Shown piece by piece: positions 1 to 9,431 of a stretch of DNA of 64,000 nt (the stretch's first letter is position 1; every line of letters begins with the position of its first letter). Under the pieces are notes generated by a model. That model was not told the origin of the DNA. It saw only the letters and a list, made by a program, of their open reading frames with translations, and made no database searches. The stretch covers positions 62,001-126,000 of the forward strand of contig JAACJM010000017.1 in NCBI GenBank assembly GCA_013368315.1. Direction: 5' to 3'. The translations under genes were made by a program, and so were the position numbers. The DNA comes from Tetrapyrgos nigripes. Lineage: Eukaryota; Basidiomycota; Agaricomycetes; Agaricales; Campanellaceae.

Positions 1-3000
1 TCCCCTTTCCCATCTGCCAAAAGGTGTGAATCAAGTCAACTTGGCAAGAGAAGTCAATGCACAGGAAAGCTTTGTCAGATGAAGGGTGCACCAGCCAAAT
101 CACAGCCCAAGGCAGTTCACACCAGGTTCAAACTCCACTGTGTGGTTCACAACACTTTGCTAAAGACCTACATACTTTCATGACATAATATATCTTGCCC
201 TGGAGTTACCCTCTGCTGACCATTTCTTGAGGGCAGCAGCCAGTCATACACAGGTCACTGGCTAAATAACTATGTCTTTGAATTTTCAAATCTGATAATG
301 GTTGCATAACTGCAGGCAATATACTTGCAAGGATGCCAACAGAGCATCCATGACCAGAGAGGACCACTACTTCACTCCTCCTTCTTCTCCAGGACTGCCA
401 AATTCATCTAATAGGTCTAATAATCCTGGAGCTATGGACTATAAAACCTTCTTGGAGCACGTTGACTGTGTAGTGTCCATCTACTCCAAGGTGCCCCTCA
501 CTGCTCAAACAATTACCAAGTATGAAGGGCCAACAGACCAGCTCATGGAGAGTGTCCTCAAAGGACTGGAAATTATGGCACAGAGAAGGAATTTTACTGA
601 AGTGCAAGCCAAGGATATCAACAGCCATGGTGAGTAAACATTGTGTTCCAATTGGTATCTTTAATGACTTGTTGTTGCCCCAATCAGTAGGACCCTCCTC
701 TGGAGACACTCATTCCCAAATGTCAGTCACCAAAAGATGTGTCTTCAGTGGAATGGTTTGTGTACTGGAAGAGCATGATAAACATGCCCAATATCCCGAA
801 CTCCTTGCTCTTCTTGCACCCTCAGGTTCTTCTGTCCCAGATGACACTAAACCAAACATCAGCGAAGGAAACAACAGCATTACACTGGAAAAGTTCAATT
901 ACAATTCAGATGTTGAGAGTCCATTTGTATTTGTCCACTATGATGTGTTGGACCAGGAAAAGGCCCTGAGTGAAGAATTGAACTACTGAAGCATGATGTA
1001 AGTCCTCTTTGCTGAAGCTTGCTTTTCTTCCTGTTACCCATAGGCCATCTTCATTTCTAATTGTCTCTTCCAGATCAGAGAAGTAACTCATATATGCAAA
1101 GCTGTCACAGATGAAGACTTGTCTCAGAAGTTCATGGTACCCATTCAGGAACCAGCAATGATGGAGGTTAAGGATATAGTCAATGCTTTATTCTTCCCTA
1201 TAGCTCTCCTTCTTGATTACCATAGGTCAACAGACCCTCCCAATCTGCGAGTGGAGTCACTGAGGCCTCTCATCAAGAGGAGAGCTCGGATCTAGCAGCG
1301 CAGGATAGAGGTTCAAGTGCAGTGGAAGAACTGAGATTGCTAAAGCAACAGGTGACTTGTCAGGGTTCTATTGGCTGTCTTTGTCCCTGATGCCAACCAT
1401 TCCTCTTTCAGCTCAAGGAAGTCACTCTTGTTTGCAAGGCTGTCACAGATGGAAACCTTACCCAGAAGATTATTGTGTCTGTTGAGGGAATGGCAATGAT
1501 GAGCCTGAAAGATGTGGTCAATACTATGGTAGGTCTTATACTTCCTTCTCTTTACTTGTACATAACCTGGCACCCTTCTATTCCAACTCTATAGGTAGAC
1601 AAATTCAGTCAGTTTGCCGAGGAAGTAATCTGAATCTCACAAGAAGTCAATACCAAAGGCAGATTGGGTAGTCAAGTGCTCATCCTTGATGTCAAAGGTA
1701 CATCGTATGAATTGACAGGCATCATCAACAAGATGGCTGCCAATATCTCAAAGCAAGTGAGGAGTATTGCAGCTATAGCCAAGGCCATTGCTTTGGGTGA
1801 TTTGTCCAAGCAGATTGAAGTTGATGCTCAGTGAGTTTTCTCTTCCTTTGGGTCTCCTTTTTACCTGTTGGGTCCTTTGGCTTTGTGTCTTGTTGACATG
1901 AGAAGCCTGCCTATACATGTTTATGTACCTGCATTTGTTTGTTTTGTCTCAGATTTTTTCCCTATCATCATGAACTACTTGTTTCTCTTCTTCAGAGGTG
2001 AATTTCTCAATCTCAAAAACACAGTCAATGGAATGGTTACTTGGTTAAGGGTGCTAGCTGCTGAAGTGACCAGGGTGATGATGGAGGTCAGTAGTGAGGG
2101 CAAATTGGGTGGTCAAGCAAATGTACCTGATGTTAAAGGTGTCTGGTGGGAGTTGGTTCAGAATGTGAGTATCTCTATTTTTTGTTCAGGTTGTAATATG
2201 TATACCATTGAGCAATGGCCGCTGACCATTTTCATGTGCTAGGTTAACCAAACTTGCTGCTCACTCATGGACCAAGTCCATTCAGTTGCTATTGTTACTA
2301 CATGTGTCACAAGAGGCAATTTTACCCAGAAATTTGAGATTGAGGCCAAAGGTGAGTGTACTGATTGCTACCTCCATCCTTTGTGTCATCCTGATTTTTC
2401 ATCCTGTCTCTTCTAGGTGAGATGGCCACCATCAAGACAACTGTAAACAACATGGTGGATCAACTCAGAGCCTTCACTTCTGAAATGAGGGGGAATATAA
2501 ATCTAATACTGGACCACCAAGCATATGCAATTTTGAAGGAGCTTGGGGCAATTTGCTCAAAGACTACAGCATGAGTTTAATTCCTTCTTTTTTACAATAC
2601 TAAACAAACAACTTGAACGTCCTAGTCATTCTTCTCCAAACTTTAGACAATTTACCAGAACATGACAACACAGGTCTTTGGCATCTGCTATGTTAGCTGT
2701 TCAACAAGGGAACTTCACAAAGTTTGTTGAATATTCTGGTCCTGGAGTATCAGTGGATCTCAGGGATGCAGTGAGTGGCCATTCTAACACTTCACATTTT
2801 CAAGTTCTCAGTCCTCATTATGCCTATAGGTCAACAGTCTGATTATCCAGCTGAGATTTATGATCTCTGAAGTCTCTTGTGTGTCTAGGGAAGTTGGTAT
2901 AAAGGGTAAACTAGGTGGCCAGGCAGTCATTCCTTTCTTCAATGCTGATAGAGGGTATGGAGAATGGAAGATCCTGGTGGATAATGTCAATTTGATGGCC

Positions 3001-3450
3001 ATGAATTTGATGCATGAGGTCAGAGGTATTTCTGAGGTGGGCAATCGTTTAGAAAGTGATGACTGTTCTATTTCAGTCACTCAGCTGATGCTCATAATCT
3101 GATCGTAATCTGCTAGGTTACCAAAGCTATCAGGAACAGTGATTTTACCCAAAGGGTGACAACTAGCAATGCAAAGGGCAAAATACTCAAGCTCAACCAA
3201 TCAATTAATGATACTGCAGAGAAATTGCATGTGTTTGCTGATGAGGTGGGTGACTCTACTCATCTTGTTATTGTTGCTCATAATGTTATTCTCAATCTGG
3301 TTATGAACTCGCTGTACAGTAACTTTGTTGTTTGCACTGGCTCATGCATTGGTACTCCACTGGCTGTTTGCAGTCTCTCATGAAGTAGTCTAGTTTTTTC
3401 ATATAGAGAGCTTAGGGACTGGTTTTTCAATTACAAATCTCTAAGATTTG
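1..3450. other. CpG-depleted tract (footprint of methylation-driven mutation)
   Basis: Reading both dinucleotide steps by eye, I count about thirteen CpG in the first 3.4 kb, where base composition alone would predict well over one hundred. TpG and CpA are abundant instead. From about 3450 onward CpG returns to a level like the rest of the window. The tract covers most of the degenerate kinase copy plus about 300 bases upstream of it, in which I recognise no gene. Such depletion is the known outcome of cytosine methylation at CpG followed by deamination. Confidence 0.85.
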
Positions 3451-4740
3451 CTAATCACACAGCCACTCTGGGTATTGCGCTTGCCTTACTGCTGCACATC
3501 ATACGTTGAGAATTTGGATGAGGTAGACTTAAATACCTCTTAGAGTCATATACTGTTTTTTCTGAATCGATTTTGGTGCAATTTTGAGGCGTCTGCAGGT
3601 GCACTGGCTGAACCAGCAGTTGGGTGGCTATGTGATTAGCCAATTTTTCATATTCATTTTTCATGAGAAAAAGCCAATCCCCAGACACGGTGACTTGTCA
3701 AACAGACTACTATACATCTACTTTATTAGATCGTCATATTGTCTGTCTAGGAGAGACTACTCATGAGGTCAGTACCGAGGGTAAATTGAAAGGCCTTGCT
3801 GAGGTGCCCAACATCGCTGGAACATGGAAGATGTTGCTGGACAACATGAACATCATTGCTGTGAATGTGACCCTGCAAGTGCGAATGATTGCCAAGGGGT
3901 GTGCAGACAGTTATGACCAGACCGGACGTTCCTTTTGGGTCATAAGGTCCAGCCAAACCCCCACCCCCCCTTCCCCCCTCTCCTTCCTAAAAAGGCAATG
4001 ATAAGATAAGATTTTGCTTACAAATTCTCATATCAAGTCACTTTTTCTTTCAGACTGCCTCACACAGACCCCATACTGACCTAAAGAGACATTGAATAGT
4101 GATAGATACTAGGTGGCACTCATTTTATTGATGTAGCAAATAATTTTTCGTGATGTTGGACAACTGATGACGTCACTATTTGTGACAACTATATACCATT
4201 TCAGTGGCTTTCCACCGAAAACAACACTTTACAGGCATTTTTGAGCATTTCAAGCATGTATTTTACTCTCAAAGGGTATTTCTGATCCTTTCAAGCAGAA
4301 ATGACTCCAGAAAATGGGTCTATACACCCTATGAGACATGGTGTACTTTTCAGTCATAAGCTTAGCCCAGACCCCCCCTCCCCCCAAGGTCCGGTCTCGG
4401 GTAGACCGTCTGCACACCCCTTGATGATTGCTGTTGCTATCGTGAGTGGACCTTTGTCGCCAACGTGATTCACTATTACCATTCTTACCCTGATACTCAA
4501 AATGCTGACCCCGTTACACTGCAGACGGCCGTAGCTCGAGGAGACTTGACCCAGAAGATTGTCGGAGTCTCCGTAGGAGGAAGGATGTTAAATTTGGTCA
4601 ACATTATCAACGAAATGATTGACCTATTGTCGATATTTGCCCATGAAGTCAATGAGATAGTTCGCAATAGGGGACTTGATGATCAGCGCCGGAACGAACT
4701 TGGGGTAAGCAGTGTGCAAGGTGTCTTGGATCAGATTCTG
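302..4740 (+). pseudogene. Degenerate, truncated copy of a group III (Nik1/Os-1) hybrid histidine kinase
   Basis: Exon-like blocks match, in order, the intact kinase at 48600-54874: an N-terminal segment (about 350-628, shared HYFTPP and PFLEH/TFLEH, GPTD motifs), the linker before the repeats (about 869-985), and successive HAMP modules ending near 4740. Intron-like gaps lie at the same places as in the intact gene, so this is a DNA-level duplication, not a retrocopy. It lacks HisKA, ATPase and receiver domains. Frames are broken: near 2490-2570 the module is deleted and frame-shifted, the block around 2640-2772 has stops, and a transposon interrupts the seventh module at 3893. Up to about 3.4 kb the copy has lost nearly all CpG. 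Blocks after 3757 keep normal CpG. A kinase-free HAMP protein from part of it cannot be formally excluded, but the stops and frameshifts make a pseudogene far more likely. Confidence 0.9.
3893..4423. mobile_element. hAT-like MITE (531 bp) with 8-bp target-site duplication
   Basis: The ends are perfect 16-bp inverted repeats, CAAGGGGTGTGCAGAC at 3893-3908 and its complement at 4408-4423. Similarity continues imperfectly to about 34 bp (shared GACCGGAC inside). The element is flanked by the direct repeat ATGATTGC at 3885-3892 and 4424-4431. An 8-bp duplication and a CA-GGGG-type end are characteristic of the hAT superfamily. There is no transposase reading frame, so it is non-autonomous. C-rich runs lie just inside both ends (about 3960-3978 and 4372-4386). 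It is inserted within a HAMP-module exon of the kinase pseudogene. The element itself contains ordinary CpG. Confidence 0.9.
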
Positions 4741-5036
4741 TGAGTTATCTTTGATCCACAGCGTTTTCAGTCTGTGCTCGACTAAGTACTCATCTTACTT
4801 GCCACAGTTTGTCTGTCAGCGACTCGCTCACAAATGCAGATAATTAGTATCGGGATCCACTGTACAGCTACTCTAACCTATGCAATTTTATGTCTATTTC
4901 TCACAATGGGCTCTTTGCGTGAGTGGAAGCTCCCGTTAAGTATTTGTAATTCACCACACTTATGACCTCATCGCTACCAATCACTGCGAAGCAGTTTCAA
5001 CGCTCTTTGCATTACCACCACTATCCCGTAGTAACG

Positions 5037-6336
5037 ATGACGAAGATCCTCTTGACCGGTATCACAGGTATGCCCGATATCCCTGCAAATCTTTCTGGCA
5101 ACCTCACCCACGCGATGCACAGGTTATATCGGAGGCAGCGTCTTTTGTCGTCTCATGAAAAGACCGGACTTTTCCTCTTTCGACATCCGAGCCATCGTTC
5201 GCTCCCCAGAGAAAGCAGAAAAGCTCAAATCAAAGTTTAACGTGACCCCTATCATTGGCTCTCACTCGGATATCCCGTTTATGACAAAAGCGTGCTCAGA
5301 GGTCGACATTGTCATTGCTACAGCTGATTGCGATGATATCCAAGCTGCAGAAGGGACCTTGGCGGGGCTGAAGAAGAGGTTTGAAAGCACTGGGAAGAAA
5401 CCTATCCTCATCAACACGGTATGTCTTTGAGAACTTGATTCATAAGCCTCATGACCACCATTTTTCTTTCAGTCCGGCACGGGTGTATTGATCGATGATG
5501 CCAGGGGAATGTACCCAGGAACAACCATCTATGACGATGCAGACCCAGACCAGATGGAAAGTCTCCCGGAATCCCAGCCGCATCGTCCTGTCGATCTCAA
5601 AATTCTGGTTGGTGACAAAGAAAGTGAGTTTCCAGAAAGTTCCGCGAAGACGGCGACTCTTATGTACCATGATCTTTTGACTTCATAGACTATGTTCGCG
5701 CCTACATCATCCTCCCATGTACCATCTGGAATTTCGCTACGGGTCCTCTCTTTGAAGCGGGGATATCCAACCCTCGTTCTATGCAGATTCCTGCTCTAGC
5801 GAGAGCCAGTCTGGATCGCGGAAATGGAGGAATGATAGGCGAGGGAAAGAACATTTGGCCTAATGTTGAGGTGCATGAACGTGAGTACGACTTTGGCTCT
5901 CTTATTATCCTTATTCCTTTGGTTATTGGAAACCGTCGCTCACCGATAGCTTACAGTCGCCGAGTTGTATAACCTCTTGCTCGAGGCAGCATTGTCGCCT
6001 GCCAAATCATCCACATTGGGCCACGGACGTACTGGCTACTACTTCGGCGCTACCGATGAACACAAATTATTTGACATTGGGAAGGCTATTGCGGAGAGCC
6101 TAGCCGACCTTGGGAAGGGTAAATCTACAGACCCAACAACATTTACGAAGGAAGAGATTGATAAATACTTCGGGGGCTCAAGTTACTTGGGTTCAAATTC
6201 TCGCTGTCGTGCTACACAATCACGCGCGTTGGGGTGGGATCCGAAGAAAGGAACGAAGGACATGTTGTCGAGTATAAGGAGGGAAGTCGAAGAGGAAATC
6301 AAAGAAGGAAAGAATCCCGCGACAAAGAGATTGTAA
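5037..6336 (+). CDS. NAD(P)-binding Rossmann-fold (NmrA/extended-SDR-like) protein
   Basis: Exons 5037-5067, 5123-5418, 5473-5623, 5689-5880 and 5957-6336 join to a 349-residue protein. The N-terminus has the dinucleotide-binding signature LLTGITGYIGG (residues about 5-15), split by the first intron inside the second Gly codon. It is followed by an NmrA/atypical-SDR body: VRSPEKAEKL (pyrophosphate/adenosine side), VDIVIATAD, and a central SGTG...D.Y motif. No YxxxK SDR catalytic pair is evident, so it may be a redox sensor or an atypical reductase; the substrate is unknown. No signal peptide or membrane segment. A paralogue sharing nearly the whole layout is at 32570-34189. It begins about 300 bases after the kinase pseudogene on the same strand. 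Confidence is high for gene structure, moderate for the family label, none for substrate. Confidence 0.9.
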
Positions 6337-6814
6337 AGCAGCAAGATTCAATGAATGCTCATTGATGTAGTTTGATGTATGCACTAGTTCTAGTGAACAC
6401 TGGCGCTGAAATGAATGTTATCTAAGGCATAACTGCCGTGTGTATCAATGGCAACCTACTAGATCATATTAGTAAATAGGGGCTCGACGTGGCGTGTCAA
6501 ACGGCGTTTCCTTGACTCTAAACCACTTCAGTGAGGCAGTTGCAAGTTGCAATATGAGGAAGTAAAAGCTGCTTTAAGTAGAAGCTAGCCTCATCGTTCT
6601 CAGCTTCAAGCAAGTGATGAATTTAAAATGAATCAACGTATGTACAAGTACAATATTCCAAAGGTGACTGACTGTGAATCACATACGACCAAGTAATTTC
6701 TAGGAGAAAAGAAAGGAAGCCAGGGATAAACAAAAATTGAGAGGGAAAAGAACGCTTGAATCATGAAAAGGAGAAGGAATGAACACACATCGACACGCCA
6801 CCAGTCACAGTGCG
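6337..6814. other. Intergenic, convergent 3' ends
   Basis: Between two converging genes. It should hold both 3' untranslated regions and polyadenylation sites. I see no gene, RNA or repeat here. Confidence 0.6.
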
Positions 6815-8325
6815 TTACACAGCTGAACCATCAGGGAAAGGTCTTCCCTTCCTTTCCTCCATCCTCCCATCAGAAAGACCTGGACCATATCGTCCATCAG
6901 GAGTATTGGTAGTCGTACTAGCCTCTTCTTCAGGATCATCAGAAATATCAAAATCCTTGCGAGTCTCTGTTTGAATGCGAATTCCCCGGTCGGCACCGCC
7001 AGAGTGCTGGAGCTGGAAAGTGTTGTTGAAGGTCTTGAACTCGCGAGGGCCTTGCATGATTTCTTGAAGGGTCTCTCGGCAAAGGAGGGCGTCGAGTGTG
7101 GTCTGATTAGATTTATAGCGTCAAAATGAAGATTATTAAAGATATCATATAGTTGAATGACTTACAATAGAAAAAGTCCTTCCCAGTCCTACTGCAAACA
7201 CCATATAGACGAAACTGCTTGGAGCCACTCTGAATGCAATAAGGTTACCCATTTCGAAGATGGCAGCGAGAGATCCGGCTTGGATGGAGCCACGAATCAA
7301 GCGATTAAGAACGACGTTGGTCTCCTCGAAAGCCGTGCGTGAGCGTTGGAGGGTCAGTGTGACGAGGGCTGCCAGAACGAGGTCCATGGCGAATTGAACG
7401 GCGACCCAGGATGTGGCAGTGGGAAGGGCGTTGGCAAACTTTGAAAACCTTAGGAAATTGGTGATCATTAGCTCCAGCAGAGGTTGAGAATAAGCTAAGA
7501 AACATACTCGGAGATGTGAGCCACTTGGATCGTCAATGCAATACCCAAACCGAATGAAGAGGATGCGGCAATGAAAAGGGGGACGGTGACATAGATTCTC
7601 TTCGTAAGGCGTTGGATCCTAAAGATGTAAACGTGTTAAGTGGGCTCGGATTGACCAAGAAAAACATACTCACCTCCAAATGAGGAAGGTATGGAACAAG
7701 TAGGCTTGCACAGAACCAAAAAATGGATTGAGAGCGTACTGGTTTAGACAGAGCTTCCATGAATCTCTGTAAAATGTCGTGAAATCAAGGACACTCACCG
7801 CCCATACACATTCTAAAAAGCACAAAGAAATAAGAGTGAGAATGTAAATTGGCTAGAAGGGCAAGCACAACATACTAGTGAGCGCCAATGGGTTAGTAAA
7901 GTTGACGACGCTGTATGAGGAAACAGGTGTGAGCTTTCTATCGCAAAGCTTTCAAGGAAAGGACGCACAGATACTCCCAAACCATCCAAGTGGTTCCTGA
8001 CGTATATGTCAGATCACAGATTAACATGAGGACGAGCATTAGCTTGATCCATATCGAGTCCTTCGAACGAAGAGATTCTAGTGAAAGTTGTAGGAAACAA
8101 TGACCAGGTAGACTGAGGCTTTGTATAACGTACTCATCGAAATATATCGAGCATAGTGAGAGCACGCAATACCAAAGAGCCATGCATTGATAACAGAGGC
8201 GATAAAAAGCATGCCTGTATGGTAGGGCACCATTGTAAGACACGGAAACAGCATGAAATGAAGCGAAGAGGAGACTCACCAAACGTCAACTCAATTCCAG
8301 GAGCAGCAGCTTGAGTGTCGCTCAT
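6815..8325 (-). CDS. DUF6534-type seven-helix membrane protein
   Basis: Nine exons (minus strand: 8325-8280, 8214-8134, 8077-7969, 7910-7876, 7812-7799, 7738-7674, 7618-7508, 7448-7166, 7102-6815) give 343 residues. The opening IELTFG, the hydrophobic segment with LFG.ACSHY, a helix rich in Leu/Met before DLTYTSGT, the NFTNPLAL motif, and the long helix followed by ...R.AFEETN..L..L......G.LAAI match the agaricomycete DUF6534 family, whose last helices include this conserved TNVVLNRLI/G-S segment. The cytosolic tail (about residues 250-343) is polar and acidic. One exon is only 14 nt (7799-7812). Family function is unknown; receptor-like roles have been guessed from the seven-helix topology only. 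It lies tail-to-tail with the gene at 5037-6336. Confidence 0.88.
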
Positions 8326-9431
8326 CCTTACTTTTTGACTTGGATAAAGGGTTTAAGTGGAACTGGGAACAGAGAGGGAAATGAGGGAAAGCGAGTGAGT
8401 CGCACTGACTCCACCAGAATCCGTTGTCTTCTTTATATATCTCGACAGAAAACTATAGTGGCATAAGTTAGGGTGTCTCTCTGGTTTGAGCATAATGTGG
8501 ATTCAGACAAAAGGTCTGTACTCAGACCGAGACCTAATTGGAATGCGTAGAAACAAGAGAAACAAGAGATCGGTTAGACAAGAGAGATGGTCCACCCCAA
8601 TATCCCAATTTACTTACCGATCAGTGGCAGTACTTCATAAACATGGAACGGAGGTTAATCTAGGAGGGTCTTGGGTTCCGCAGAGCAGGAGGTCGTTGCC
8701 TGAGACTCAAAGGAGACATCCAGCGGGTTATAAGATCTTGTGCACGCAATAAGATGCGGGGGAAGCATGAAAGGAGGCACCTAGGACTTGAGAAGCATTG
8801 ATAAATCTGAATCGACTCTCGAGACAAATTTGAGGACAATAAGAAGGGAACTTTCAACACCTACACATACCACTAGGCGAGTGGGATAAAACGAAAATAT
8901 TTCCGCATTGAGAACAAGTCGACTGTGCTAGGTTGCATTGCTTTTTCGGTATGGTGCTATGTAGTTGCTGCAGCGGAAGCTTTTGTTTGGCACACGTGGA
9001 TGTTTGAAACGTCATCGTGCTGACAAGAGTCAGGAGGATTCCGGCGGCTCCTGAGGAAAAGGTGATTGCCAATGTCGAGGGGCTTTCTCCTGTGTGTAGC
9101 TTCTTGTTTGCAAGCCTTGGCTTGGACGAAAAAACTTCAACTATGTACTAGTAGCCAAAGACGAAAAAAATGTTATTTATACATTACCAAAAGACTACAC
9201 TTTAAACGTACCATTGTATACAAAGAAGACTGCGTATATACACCCGTGAAGGCTGAGGAGAGATTATAAGAAACAAGAAAGCATAAGAATACAATGACGA
9301 TTATAGGCAGATAGATAAGCGGGAGGGATCATCATCATCATAAGAAGGCAGAGGCGGATACAACATGGCAGACAAGGAGCGGGAAAAGATACATCGCCTC
9401 ACGCACGCCCAACAGAACAAGTCATCCTCTA
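8326..9431. other. Intergenic region, no gene recognised
   Basis: About 1.1 kb upstream of the DUF6534 gene and downstream of the DUF2156 gene. Short open frames occur (for example 8486-8752) but show no family resemblance or splice-supported extension. The part nearest 8326 is the likely promoter of the DUF6534 gene. The part near 9300-9431 is the likely 3' UTR of the next gene. Confidence 0.5.

Noticed and set aside
1..3450. Interpretation of the CpG-poor tract as a transposon or centromeric repeat
   Set aside because: Its exon blocks align colinearly with the intact kinase gene; no terminal repeats or transposon proteins are visible.
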